Source: Acetobacteraceae bacterium (lineage in GTDB: Bacteria; Pseudomonadota; Alphaproteobacteria; Acetobacterales; Acetobacteraceae). From it: a stretch of 64,000 nucleotides of DNA. A program made the position numbers and the translations under genes. This document shows positions 49,604 through 59,468 of the stretch, piece by piece; the stretch's first letter is position 1, and each line of letters opens with the position of its first letter. Location of the stretch: NCBI GenBank assembly GCA_021732665.1, contig JAKFUL010000010.1, positions 62,001-126,000 on the forward strand, given 5' to 3'. The notes under the pieces are model-generated. The model was not told the origin of the DNA. It did no database searches and saw only the letters and a list, made by a program, of their open reading frames with translations.

Positions 49604-50164
49604 ATGCTGAACCGACGCCACACCCTCCTGCTCCTCCCCGCCCTGGCTTTGGCCGCCTGCGTGCAGAGCCCGGTCTCCGACAATGAGTTCCTGCTCAGCG
49701 GCGATGACGTCGTCCGCGGCGCCGCCGATGGCGTGCGCACCGCGGCCTTCGGCGCGCAGCGGGCCTTCGGCGATACCAGCGCCTGGCGTGGCAACCCCGT
49801 GGCCGCCTGCTTCGGCACGGCGCAGCTGGAATTCCTCAACCGCAGCTTCACCACCAACCCACGCTTCGCCGGCACCGCAAGTTTCGAGACGCAGCACAAT
49901 GTGCGTGAGGGCCAGCGCGAGCTGCGCCGCGCCGCCGGCATCCCACTGGAAGTGCCGGCGCCGGAGTTGGAGCGCGCCCTGCGGATCGCGGTGCGCGAAT
50001 TGAGCACCGGCAACCGCGCCGCCGCCGATACGGCGCTTGCCGCCTATGGGCCGGACCTGATCGGCCGGCTGACAAGCCTGCCCCGCCTGCGCCTGGTCTT
50101 CATCGCAGCCGGTTCGGCGGCCGATGAGGTTCGCCCGGGTAACGCCGGCCGCAATCGCGTCTGA
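49604..50164 (+). CDS. Putative lipoprotein
   Basis: Lipobox 'LLLLPALALAAC'; no family recognised. Confidence 0.65.
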   Translation: MLNRRHTLLLLPALALAACVQSPVSDNEFLLSGDDVVRGAADGVRTAAFGAQRAFGDTSAWRGNPVAACFGTAQLEFLNRSFTTNPRFAGTASFETQHNVREGQRELRRAAGIPLEVPAPELERALRIAVRELSTGNRAAADTALAAYGPDLIGRLTSLPRLRLVFIAAGSAADEVRPGNAGRNRV

Positions 50165-50363
50165 CGCCATCCCAGGGCTGCGGTTGGCCGCCGGGCCAGG
50201 CATTGGCGAAAAGCGGATCGTTCGGTGTCGTGACGAAGGACATGGTCCGTGTTCTCCTCGAGCGGCGACACGATCCGCGAATGCGGCTTCACCGCCTTTC
50301 GGCCTGACCCGCGGGTGAATGACAACCTGCCTGATGTCCCTGGGGCAATTCATTCCAGGGCCG

Positions 50364-51872
50364 TCAAGCGGCGCCGAAACGCCGGTTGTCGCCCGGCCGC
50401 AACCGCAGGCCTGGGCGCAGATCGGTGAAGGGCAGCCCGGCGGGGTCGGCCACCACCGGCCCCGGCGCGGCGGCCACCAGCACCGCCGCGGCGATGGGCT
50501 GGAAATGCGCGCGGAAATGCACGCTGGACTTCACCGCCACGATTTTCTGCGCCGCGGGCTCCACGCCGAGTTGCCGAAACACCTCCTGGTCATGCGCCTG
50601 CATTTTCCGCGAGACCACGACCACCCGCACGCCTGAGGAGACGCGCAGCAAGGCGCAACGGCCCAGATCGGCCGGGTTGCCGGCGCCCATCGGGCCGGAG
50701 AGGGTGAAGCGGCCATCGCCCAGGCGTTCCACCACCCCTGTCACGGCCAGCGGCGCGCCGTCGCTGTGGCCGCCTAGCGAGAGGGAGATGCTGGCGCCCT
50801 GCCCTGCCGCGTGACAGGCGGCGGCCGATTCGGCGTCGTTCATCACCGCGAGCACCGCCCCTTGCGCGTCCTGGGCGATCAACTCCGCCAGCAATCCGGT
50901 GGTGTCGCCATGGCCGCCGCCGCCGGGATTGTCCTGGGTATCGGCGATCACGATCGGGCGGGTGGCGCTGGCGGCGAGACGAATGGCCTCGGCCACCGCC
51001 TCGGCCGCGGGCATGACGCCGCCCATGAATTGCGCCTCACGGGCGGCGATTTCGGCCAGCAGGGCATCGGCGGCGGCCTCGGCGTTGGCGCCATAGGCCG
51101 CGATGGCCTGGCCGCAGCCGGGGAAATCGGCGTAGGGGAAGCCGAAGCAATAGGCCAGTTCGGCCAGGCCCTCGCCGAGTTTTCTCCGCGCATCCATGAC
51201 ACCGGCCATGGGCTCCACCAGCGTGCATTGGCTGGTCAGCGGCACCAGGAAATCGACGCTTCGAAAAACCTTCGGCCAGCGCGGCTCGCCGCCGGCCAGG
51301 CGCAGTAGCAGCCGCATGGCCTGGGCGCCGGCGTCGCGCATGTCGATATGGGGGTAGGTGCGGAAGGGGACCAGCGCGTCGCTCAGCGCCACCATCTCAG
51401 CCGTCATGTTGGCGTGGGGGTCCAGGCTGGCGGTGATCGGCACGGCTTCGCCCACCACGGCGCGGACTCGGCGCAGCAACTCGCCCTCGGCATCGGAAAA
51501 GTCATCGCTGACCATGGCGCCGTGCAGGTCGAGATAGACGCCATCCAGCGGGCCGGCGTCCAGCGCGAGGGAGAGCTCGGCCAGCATCAGGCCGGAAATG
51601 CGCTCGAAGGCCTCGCGCGTCACCGGGCCGGCGGGGTTGGCGAAGCACCAGATCAGGGGGGCGAGGGTGGCGCCGGCCGCCTCGGCCACCTCGATGGCGC
51701 CGCCGGCGGGGACGGAGATGGGGCGCAGGGTGTCCAGCAGCGTGTCGGCGTATTGCAAATTGGGGAAGCCGCCGGCCTCGAAGAATTGCCGCCAGCCGGT
51801 GGGCATGGGGGCGAAGGAATGGCTTTCGTGCAGGAAGCCGCCGATGGCCAAGCGCATCTCAGAGATCCTCAT
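50364..51872 (-). CDS. M81 family metallopeptidase (MlrC-like)
   Basis: 'MRLAIGGFLHESHSFAPMPTGW', 'YLDLHGAMVSDDFSDAEGELLRRVRAVVG', 'ADTQDNPGGGGHGDTTGLL'. Confidence 0.9.
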   Translation of the reverse strand: MRISEMRLAIGGFLHESHSFAPMPTGWRQFFEAGGFPNLQYADTLLDTLRPISVPAGGAIEVAEAAGATLAPLIWCFANPAGPVTREAFERISGLMLAELSLALDAGPLDGVYLDLHGAMVSDDFSDAEGELLRRVRAVVGEAVPITASLDPHANMTAEMVALSDALVPFRTYPHIDMRDAGAQAMRLLLRLAGGEPRWPKVFRSVDFLVPLTSQCTLVEPMAGVMDARRKLGEGLAELAYCFGFPYADFPGCGQAIAAYGANAEAAADALLAEIAAREAQFMGGVMPAAEAVAEAIRLAASATRPIVIADTQDNPGGGGHGDTTGLLAELIAQDAQGAVLAVMNDAESAAACHAAGQGASISLSLGGHSDGAPLAVTGVVERLGDGRFTLSGPMGAGNPADLGRCALLRVSSGVRVVVVSRKMQAHDQEVFRQLGVEPAAQKIVAVKSSVHFRAHFQPIAAAVLVAAAPGPVVADPAGLPFTDLRPGLRLRPGDNRRFGAA

Positions 51873-53109
51873 TGGCGGTGGCGATCACCGCATCTGCCAG
51901 CACGCGCAAGCCCGCCTCCGCCCATTCCGGCGTGATGCTTTCGGCCTCGTGATGGCTCAGCCCATCATGGCAAGGGGTGAAGAGCATCACCGTGGGCACG
52001 CGGCGTGCCACATAGACGGCGTCATGGCCGATGCCGGTGGGGATGTCGCGCCAGTTCAGGCCACGGGCGGTGGCGGCGTCGCGAGCCCGCTGGATCAGGC
52101 GCGAATCGAAGGGCGTCAGCGGGCTGTGCCAGAAATCGCGGACCTCGATGGTGAGGTGCCGCGCCTCGGCGATGGTTGCGGCCCGTGCCCGCAGCGCCGC
52201 CCCCATGGCGTCTAGCTGCGACGGGTCGCCATGCCGCGTATCGACGGAGAACCACACCCGGCTGGGGGTGATGTTGCGCGAGGAGGGATAAACCGTGACC
52301 TGCCCCACCGTGCCCCGCCCCGGCTCGCCGCTGGGGGAGATGGCGGCGAGCGCGATCTCTTCCACCGACGAGATCAGCCAGGAGGCGCCCATGAGGGCGT
52401 CGCGCCGGTGGGCCATGGGGCTGCCGCCATGCGCTTCCTCGCCGGTCACCGTCACCTCGTACCAGCGCTGGGCCAGGGCGTGGGTGACGACGCCGATGTC
52501 GTGGCCGCCATCTTCCAAAAGCCTGCCCTGCTCGATATGCAATTCCAGATAGGCGGCGCAGTCGGCCAGCGCAGCGGGGTCGGCGGTGCCGGCCCAGCCG
52601 ATGGCCGCGAGGGCCTCGCCGAAGACCGCGCCTTCGGGGTCGGTCTTGGCCAGCACCTCGGCCTCGGAGAACATCCCCATGGCGCCGCCGCTGCCCATCA
52701 TCGGCGGCGAGAAGCGCGCACCTTCCTCATTGGTCCAGTTGATGAGGAGCAGGGGGGCGCGGGTCGTGGCGCCGGCCTCATGCAAGGCGCGCATGATTTC
52801 CAGGCCGGCCAGCACGCCCAGCACGCCGTCGAATTTGCCGCCCGTGGGCTGGGTGTCGAGGTGGCTGCCGAAGGCAACGGGTCGGCGCGCCGGCTCGCTA
52901 CCCTCGCGCCGCAGGGCCATATTGCCCAGGCGGTCGACGGTGAGCGTGCAGCCTGCCTCGGCTGCCCAGCGGGCGAGGAGGTGGCGGCCCTCGCCGTCCA
53001 GCGCCGTCAGGGTCTGCCGGTTGCAGCCGCCTTTGGCGGTGCCGCCGATCCTGGCCATGTCCATCAGGCTGTTCCAGAGGCGGGCGCCGCTGAGGGGAAG
53101 ATTGTTCAT
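51859..53109 (-). CDS. Zn-dependent amidase/hydantoinase-carbamoylase (M20 family)
   Basis: 'FGSHLDTQPTGGKFDGVLGVLAGLEIMRAL', 'NWTNEEGARF', 'IPTGIGHDAVYVARRVPTVMLFTP'. Confidence 0.9.
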   Translation of the reverse strand: MNNLPLSGARLWNSLMDMARIGGTAKGGCNRQTLTALDGEGRHLLARWAAEAGCTLTVDRLGNMALRREGSEPARRPVAFGSHLDTQPTGGKFDGVLGVLAGLEIMRALHEAGATTRAPLLLINWTNEEGARFSPPMMGSGGAMGMFSEAEVLAKTDPEGAVFGEALAAIGWAGTADPAALADCAAYLELHIEQGRLLEDGGHDIGVVTHALAQRWYEVTVTGEEAHGGSPMAHRRDALMGASWLISSVEEIALAAISPSGEPGRGTVGQVTVYPSSRNITPSRVWFSVDTRHGDPSQLDAMGAALRARAATIAEARHLTIEVRDFWHSPLTPFDSRLIQRARDAATARGLNWRDIPTGIGHDAVYVARRVPTVMLFTPCHDGLSHHEAESITPEWAEAGLRVLADAVIATANEDL

Positions 53110-54386
53110 AGGGGTTCCACTCCACACCATTCCGCCATGGCCAGCGCGATGGCGCGGGTGCAGCCATGGATGCTTTCCACGCCCACGCTCTCATCGATGC
53201 CGTGAATGTCCTGCGCATCCGGGCCGAAGACGGCGGCCGGCGTGCCCTGGTGCAGCACGAAGTGGCGGCCATCGGTCAGGCCCGTCGCGGGGTAGTCGCG
53301 CAAGCTGCCGCCGGTGGCCTCGGCATAACAGCGCCGCGCCAGCCTCACGATATCGGCGTCGAGGTCGAAGGCGCAGGCCTCGGCCATGAAACCCTTGAAT
53401 TCCAGCTTGATGGTCGCCCCCCGCAACCGTTCGTGTTGCGCCGCGCGGGCGACCAGGGCTTCGATATCGGCCCGCGTCCGCGCCGCCGAATAGCCCAGCA
53501 TGACGCCGACCCGCATGCCGATCCGGCAGCGCGTGGCGACGGAGGAATTCCACTCGCCGCCCTCGATGGTGCCGAGATTCACATTCACCGGGTGGTTCAC
53601 GCCGTGGAAGGCAGGGTGGATATTCTCCGCCCGGTTGCGCTCATTCTCGTAATCCTTGAAGGCGCCGGCGATGATGTTCGCGGCCTCGATCGCGTTCAGC
53701 CCGGCCTGCATGTCGCGCACATGCGCGGGGCGGCCGCTGACGGTGACCCAGGCCCAGACCACGCCGACCTCGCAGGTGTAGAGCGCCTCCACCCCCGGGC
53801 CTGGTTCGGGGATGATCACGGCGTCGCATTTCGGCAGGGCGAGCAGGCAGGCGGCGGCGCCATTGCCGGTGCATTCCTCCTCGATCACCGCGTGCATCTG
53901 CACGGGTGCCGCGGGTTGCAGCCCGGCCTGGCGCAGGGCCGCGAAGGCCATGAGGTAACTGGCGATGCCACCCTTCATGTCGCCGGCGCCGCGGCCGAAG
54001 ATGCGCCCGCCCCGGATTTCGGGGGCGTAGGGCGGGCTGGCCCACATATCGGCCGCACCCTCGGGCACCACATCGACATGGCCTTGCAGGACGAGGGAAC
54101 GGCCGCGGGTTTCGCGCGGCTGATGCACAGCCACCACATTGTCGCGGCCCTCATACGAGATCAGCGGCGGCGAGAAGATCGGGTCGTCGCTCGGCATGGT
54201 GGGAATGCGGCGCGGCGTCAGGCCGAGCGCTTCATATTGCCGGGCCATTTCGTTCAATGCGGCCGCCTCATTGCCCAGCGTGCTGGGGCAGCGGACGAGG
54301 CGGAAGAGGCTTTCGAGGGTCGCGCCGCGCAGATGATCGCAGGCGTCGAGAATGGCGAGGCGGGCGCCGGGGTCGAGTGGAATCAT
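53106..54386 (-). CDS. ArgE/DapE family deacylase (M20)
   Basis: 'LVLQGHVDVVPEGAADMWASPPYAPEIRGGRIFGRGAGDMKGG', 'VIEEECTGNGAAA'. Confidence 0.9.
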   Translation of the reverse strand: MIPLDPGARLAILDACDHLRGATLESLFRLVRCPSTLGNEAAALNEMARQYEALGLTPRRIPTMPSDDPIFSPPLISYEGRDNVVAVHQPRETRGRSLVLQGHVDVVPEGAADMWASPPYAPEIRGGRIFGRGAGDMKGGIASYLMAFAALRQAGLQPAAPVQMHAVIEEECTGNGAAACLLALPKCDAVIIPEPGPGVEALYTCEVGVVWAWVTVSGRPAHVRDMQAGLNAIEAANIIAGAFKDYENERNRAENIHPAFHGVNHPVNVNLGTIEGGEWNSSVATRCRIGMRVGVMLGYSAARTRADIEALVARAAQHERLRGATIKLEFKGFMAEACAFDLDADIVRLARRCYAEATGGSLRDYPATGLTDGRHFVLHQGTPAAVFGPDAQDIHGIDESVGVESIHGCTRAIALAMAEWCGVEPL

Positions 54387-54430
54387 GCCGCGAGTATGGC
54401 GCAGCCGCGCGCGGGTGCTAGCCTGCCCGG

Positions 54431-55450
54431 ATGCGCGCCTTTTCCCACCCCGACGAAGCCCTGCACGATCCGCAATTCTTCCTGACCCGGGGGATGGTGC
54501 GGCGCAATTTCGAAATCCCGGCCCGCGCGGCCAGCCTGCGTGACGGGCTGGCGCAGCTTGGCATCACGCCCGACACGCCCTCCCATGCCACCGCGGCGCA
54601 GGCGGCGCGGCTGCACAGCCGCGATTACCTCGCCTTCCTGGAACACGCCGCGGCCGACTGGGCGGCCATGCCGGATTCCGGCCCCGAGGTGGTCGCCAAC
54701 ATGCACCCCACGCCGGAGATGGTGGCGCAGCAGGGCGAGGCGGTGCGGCATATCATTGCCCGTTCGGCGCTGTATTCGGCCGATGCGGCCTGCCCGATCG
54801 GGCCGGGCACCTGGGCGGCCTCGCTCTCGGCGCTGGGCTGCGCGCTGGCGGGGGCGGGGGAGGCCGCGCAAGGCCGCACCGCCTATGCGCTGTGCCGGCC
54901 GCCTGGGCACCATGCCTATGCGGCGCGGGCGGGTGGGCATTGCTACATCAACAATTCGGCCCTGGCGGCGCAGGCCCTGCGCGATGCCGGCGCGGCGCGC
55001 GTCGCCGTGCTGGACATCGACAGCCATCACGGCAACGGCACCCAGGGGATGTTCTGGGAACGGGCGGATGTCCTGACCATCTCCATCCATGGCGACCCGC
55101 ATTTCTACTACCCCTGGCATGTCGGCTTCGCGGCCGAGGTGGGGTGTGGGGAAAACCTGAACCTGCCGTTGGCCATGGGCTCGGGCGATGAGCTCTGGCT
55201 GGGGGCGCTTGACGCCGCGCTGGCGCGGATACGGATGTTCCGGCCCGATGCTCTGGTGGTGGCGCTGGGCTTCGATGCCTCGGAGCATGAGCCGCTGGCC
55301 TCGCTGCGCGTCACCGGCGATGGGTTTGCCAGGGCAGGGGCGGCGATTTCGGGCCTCGGCCTGCCCGCCGCCATCTGCCAGGAAGGCGGCTACGCGGTGG
55401 ATCATCTGGGCGCGCTGCTCGCCCGCTTCCTGGGGGCCTGGGCGACATGA
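54431..55450 (+). CDS. Histone deacetylase / acetylpolyamine amidohydrolase family protein
   Basis: 'CRPPGHHAYAARAGGHCYINNSALAAQAL', 'VLDIDSHHGNGTQGMFWERADVLTISIHGDP'. Confidence 0.92.
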   Translation: MRAFSHPDEALHDPQFFLTRGMVRRNFEIPARAASLRDGLAQLGITPDTPSHATAAQAARLHSRDYLAFLEHAAADWAAMPDSGPEVVANMHPTPEMVAQQGEAVRHIIARSALYSADAACPIGPGTWAASLSALGCALAGAGEAAQGRTAYALCRPPGHHAYAARAGGHCYINNSALAAQALRDAGAARVAVLDIDSHHGNGTQGMFWERADVLTISIHGDPHFYYPWHVGFAAEVGCGENLNLPLAMGSGDELWLGALDAALARIRMFRPDALVVALGFDASEHEPLASLRVTGDGFARAGAAISGLGLPAAICQEGGYAVDHLGALLARFLGAWAT

Positions 55451-56451
55451 ACGACATCCATCGCAACACGCTGGTGCTCGACACCCATATCGACATCCGC
55501 TGGCCCGAGACGCCGGACTGGACGGAGGAGACCCGCCAGCTGGTCGACCTGCCGAAGATGCGGGCGGGGGGGATGAACGCGGCTGTCTTCATCGCCTATG
55601 TCGGCCAGGGGCGGCGGGATGCGGCGGGCCATGCCGCGGCCACCGCGCGGGCGGAGGCCATGCTGCTGCACATTCGCGACCGCGCACGGGCGCCGGGCAC
55701 CCGCTTCTGCGCCACGCCCGACGCGCTGGAGCAGTGCTTTGCCGCCGATGAGACCGCGGTGCTGAGTGCCGTGGAAAACGGCTATGCGATGGGCCACGAC
55801 CTCAGCCGCATCGCCGCCTGGCGGGAGCTGGGGGCGCTCTACCTCACGCTGACCCATGACGGGCACAACGAGATCGCCGACAGCGCGCGGCCCCGCGCCA
55901 ATCTGGGCGATGCGCCTTCCGAGCATGGCGGACTCTCCGCGTTGGGGCGCCAGGTCGTGGCCGAGATGAACCTGCGCGGGCTGATGATCGATGTCAGCCA
56001 TGTCGCCAAATCGGGCATGATGCAGGCGGCGGAATTGTCGCGCACGCCGGTGGTGGCGACGCACACCGCCTGCGTGGCGCTCTGCCCCCATCCGCGGGGC
56101 TTGGATGGCGAGCAGTTGGACATGCTCAGGCGGGTGGGTGGGCTGGCGCAGATCACCGCTGTCGGCGCCTTCCTGAAATCCACGCCCCCCAATGCGGCGG
56201 CGCAGGCGGGGGTGGCCGATCTGGTGGACCACATCGATCACGCGGTCCGGCGCATCGGCATCGACCATGTCGGGATTTCCAGCGATTTCGATGGCGGCGG
56301 CGCCTTGCATGGCTGGGGGAACGCGGCGCAGAGCGAGGCGGTGACCCTGGAGTTGCTCAAGCGGGGGTATGGCGCGCGGGAAGTCGGGCTGCTGTGGAGC
56401 GGGAATTTTTTGCGGGTGTGGCGGCAGGTATTGCGATTTGGTAGTCTATAA
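55447..56451 (+). CDS. Membrane dipeptidase (M19 family)
   Basis: 'LVLDTHIDIRW', 'YLTLTHDGHNEIADSA', 'RGLMIDVSHVAKSGMMQAAELSRTPVVATHTA', 'HVGISSDFDGGG'. Confidence 0.92.
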   Translation: MNDIHRNTLVLDTHIDIRWPETPDWTEETRQLVDLPKMRAGGMNAAVFIAYVGQGRRDAAGHAAATARAEAMLLHIRDRARAPGTRFCATPDALEQCFAADETAVLSAVENGYAMGHDLSRIAAWRELGALYLTLTHDGHNEIADSARPRANLGDAPSEHGGLSALGRQVVAEMNLRGLMIDVSHVAKSGMMQAAELSRTPVVATHTACVALCPHPRGLDGEQLDMLRRVGGLAQITAVGAFLKSTPPNAAAQAGVADLVDHIDHAVRRIGIDHVGISSDFDGGGALHGWGNAAQSEAVTLELLKRGYGAREVGLLWSGNFLRVWRQVLRFGSL

Positions 56452-56478
56452 TTTATTTTGTAATTTGATATTTACTAT

Positions 56479-56856
56479 ATGACGCGGCGGGGTAATGCGA
56501 TGATGATCGTCTTTGCACCTTCTGTTACCTGGTCGCGGCTGAGCTCGGCCACAATATGTTTGCTCGCATTCGCCGTTTGCGCGTGTGAAGGTCAGCCAAC
56601 AGATATTCCTGCAGTCGTCAGGAATCTCCAAATATCATTCCAACAGAGTGGGATTGCAGCCAGTTATGACCCAATGGTCAATGACCAAGAAATTCGCGCC
56701 GTCCATCTCTTGTATATCCGCGACAATCAATGCGACCAAAGCACCAGTAATCCACTCGTTACCGCCTTCCATCCCGATTATGAAATTCAAATTAATGCAA
56801 ATATTTTGCAAAATGGCAGCATCTCTGTGCCAACTGGTCCGGGTTTCCCAATTTAG
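56479..56856 (+). pseudogene. AT-rich putative lipoprotein gene; reading frame appears to continue in -1 frame to 57176
   Basis: Signal/lipobox-like 'ICLLAFAVCACEG'; -1 frame open 56796-57176 (GFSHAQGSGNSIKATIHVTPISRLPQQWFIRNSQNLSG...); GGGTTTCCCA just before the TAG. Confidence 0.45.
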
Positions 56857-57199
56857 GATTTTCGCACGCTCAGGGTAGTGGAAACAGCATCAAGGCTACG
56901 ATCCACGTCACACCAATCAGCAGGCTTCCACAGCAATGGTTTATTCGTAATTCGCAAAATCTATCGGGTGTGAATAATCAAGCAGCCGCAACTCAATCTG
57001 CCAGTAATACCAGAAATCAAATGGCTTCAGTTGGACCCGTCCATCATCGTTTTGAAATCCCCGCTTTGCAACGTGCCCGCGCTGAATACCAGATTGAAAT
57101 AGACCGGCTTATTGCGACATTCGATCGTTCGAAATGCTCCGGGAGGCGATTTAACAGGCAATATGCGGCGCTTTGATCCGCGCCGTTTTTCGTTTCAGG

Positions 57200-58072
57200 T
57201 CAATTTCTAAGGGGTTTGTCGCCGGCACCCCGCCGCCAAATAAACGACCCACACCCCACCAGCACCACAACCCCCAGCGCATCCCAATGATCCGGCGCCT
57301 CGCCCCAAAGCAGCAGCCCCATGGCGGTGGTCCACAAAATGCCGGAATACTCAAAGGGCGCCACCAGCGTCGTGTCGCCGCGCCGATAGGCCTCGGTCAT
57401 CAGCAGCTGCGCCGCCGCCGAGATCAGCCCCACGCCGGCGAGCAGCAGCCATTGCCAGGCGCTGGGCCAGACCCAGACGGGCAGCGCGAAGACCAGCGCC
57501 ACGGCCGAGGAGCCGATGGCGAACCATGCCACGATCGACACCCCCGATTCGCCCCGCTCGCCCATCCAGCGGATGGAGATCATCGACAGCGCCCAGGCGA
57601 AGGCGGCCACCAGCACCGCGGCATAATCCACCGCGGCCCCCGGGCCATCCATGCCCGGGCGCAGCATGATCAGCACGCCGCAAAACCCCACCAGCACGGC
57701 GGCCAGCCTGGCCAGGTCAATCCGCTCGCCCAGCAGGGGCACGCAAAGCAAGGTCAGGAACAGCGGCATGGTGAAGCCCAGCGCCGAGACGCTGGCCAAT
57801 GGCAGCGTGGCATAGCCATGAAAGGCCCCGGCCATCCCCACCAGGCCACACAGGATGCGCGCCACATGCCCCCAGGGCCTTTCCGTGCGCAGCACCACCC
57901 ACCCGCCGGCGCGCCACACCAGGGGGAGCATCACCGGCAGCGCGAAGGCCGCGCGGCACAACACCACCTGCGCCAGGGGTATCCCGCCCTCCAGCCCCTT
58001 CACACAGGCCGCCGCACCGGCAAAAAGGCATGCCGCCGCGAGGACGAGAAGGATGGCGCGGCTGGGGCTCAT
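57200..58072 (-). CDS. EamA/DMT family transporter
   Basis: ~10 TM helices, tandem EamA repeat pattern. Confidence 0.87.
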   Translation of the reverse strand: MSPSRAILLVLAAACLFAGAAACVKGLEGGIPLAQVVLCRAAFALPVMLPLVWRAGGWVVLRTERPWGHVARILCGLVGMAGAFHGYATLPLASVSALGFTMPLFLTLLCVPLLGERIDLARLAAVLVGFCGVLIMLRPGMDGPGAAVDYAAVLVAAFAWALSMISIRWMGERGESGVSIVAWFAIGSSAVALVFALPVWVWPSAWQWLLLAGVGLISAAAQLLMTEAYRRGDTTLVAPFEYSGILWTTAMGLLLWGEAPDHWDALGVVVLVGCGSFIWRRGAGDKPLRN

Positions 58073-58109
58073 GGACTGGCGATGCGGGCGAGGTTACGGT
58101 TCCGCCCGA

Positions 58110-58754
58110 ATGAATGCCAGACCCGAAAAGGCGCCGCCGGTGCCGCCCCATCCCGGCCTCGATGTGCGAGAGGACAGCGTCGTCTGGGCCGGCCGCTTCC
58201 CCTTGCAGCGCGTGCGCTTCACCTATGAGCGGTTCGACGGCGCGCGCTCCCGCGAATTGACCTGGGAGCTGTGGCGGCGCGGCCAGGCCGTGGTGGTGCT
58301 GCCCTATGACCCCTGGAGCGACCGCCTCGCATTGATCGAGCAATTCCGGCTGCCGGCGCTGGCCGCGGGCTTCGGCCCGATCATGACCGAATGCGTGGCC
58401 GGGCTGATGGAGCCGGGCGAGGTGGCCGAGGAGGCCGCGCGGCGCGAGACAATGGAGGAGGCCGGGCTCGCCGCCATGCGGCTCGAGAGCATGGGCCGCT
58501 ACATGCTGATGCAGGGCGGCTGCGACGAGAACGTTGAAATTTTCTGCGGCTGTGTGCGGCTGCCGGAGGAAGGCTCGGCCGGCCATCACGGCCTGGCGGC
58601 GGAGGGCGAGGATATCCGCCTGAACATCCTGGCCGCCGAGGACGCCTTCGCGCTGGTGGACGAACAAAAGATCGAGAACGCCACCGGCGCGCTGGCGCTG
58701 CTCTGGCTGCGCCACCACCGCGAGCGCCTGCGCCGGGAATGGAGAGAGGAATGA
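58110..58754 (+). CDS. NUDIX hydrolase (ADP-ribose pyrophosphatase-like)
   Basis: Nudix box 'GLMEPGEVAEEAARRETMEEAGL'. Confidence 0.88.
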   Translation: MNARPEKAPPVPPHPGLDVREDSVVWAGRFPLQRVRFTYERFDGARSRELTWELWRRGQAVVVLPYDPWSDRLALIEQFRLPALAAGFGPIMTECVAGLMEPGEVAEEAARRETMEEAGLAAMRLESMGRYMLMQGGCDENVEIFCGCVRLPEEGSAGHHGLAAEGEDIRLNILAAEDAFALVDEQKIENATGALALLWLRHHRERLRREWREE

Positions 58755-59467
58755 CCAGAACCCTGTTCCGCGAGGACGCGACATTGCGCGAGGCGCCCGC
58801 GACCGTCCTGGCCAGCGGGCCGGAGGGCGTGCTGCTGGACGCCACCATCTTCTACGCCCAGGCCGGCGGCCAGCCCGGTGACACCGGCTGGCTGGCCTGG
58901 GAGGGCGGCGAAATGGCCGTGGCCAATGCGGTGAAGGGCGAGGGAGAGGCCATTTTGCACCTGCCCACCGAGGGTGCGGCGCTGCCGCCCATGGGTGCCG
59001 TGGTGACGGCGCGGCTGGATTGGAACAGGCGCTACCGGCACATGCGCATGCACTCGGCCATGCATCTGCTGTGCAGCCTGATCACCGGCGCGGGCGTCAC
59101 CGGCGGGCAGATCGGGGGCGAACGTTCGCGGCTGGATTTCGACCTGGCGGAGCCGCCGACCAAGGAATTCCTGACCGAGGGGCTGCGCGCCCTGGTCGCG
59201 GGCAACCACCCGATCAGCACGAGTTGGATCACCACCGAGGAGCTGGACGCCAATCCCGGCCTGGTGCGAACGCTGTCGGTGCAGCCACCGCGCATGGGCG
59301 GCAGGATCAGGCTGGTGCGGATCGGCGGCGCTGAGACGCCGGTGGATTTGCAGCCCTGCGGCGGCACGCATGTGGCCGCCACGGGCGAGATCGGTCTGGT
59401 CACCGTCACCAAGCTCGAAAACAAGGGCAAGCAGAATCGGCGGGTCTATCTCGTCCTGGAGGACTGA
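58751..59467 (+). CDS. Alanyl-tRNA editing protein AlaX-like
   Basis: 'FYAQAGGQPGDTGWL', HxxxH 'MHSAMHLLC', 'CGGTHVAATGEIG'. Confidence 0.9.
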   Translation: MTRTLFREDATLREAPATVLASGPEGVLLDATIFYAQAGGQPGDTGWLAWEGGEMAVANAVKGEGEAILHLPTEGAALPPMGAVVTARLDWNRRYRHMRMHSAMHLLCSLITGAGVTGGQIGGERSRLDFDLAEPPTKEFLTEGLRALVAGNHPISTSWITTEELDANPGLVRTLSVQPPRMGGRIRLVRIGGAETPVDLQPCGGTHVAATGEIGLVTVTKLENKGKQNRRVYLVLED

Positions 59468-59468
59468 C

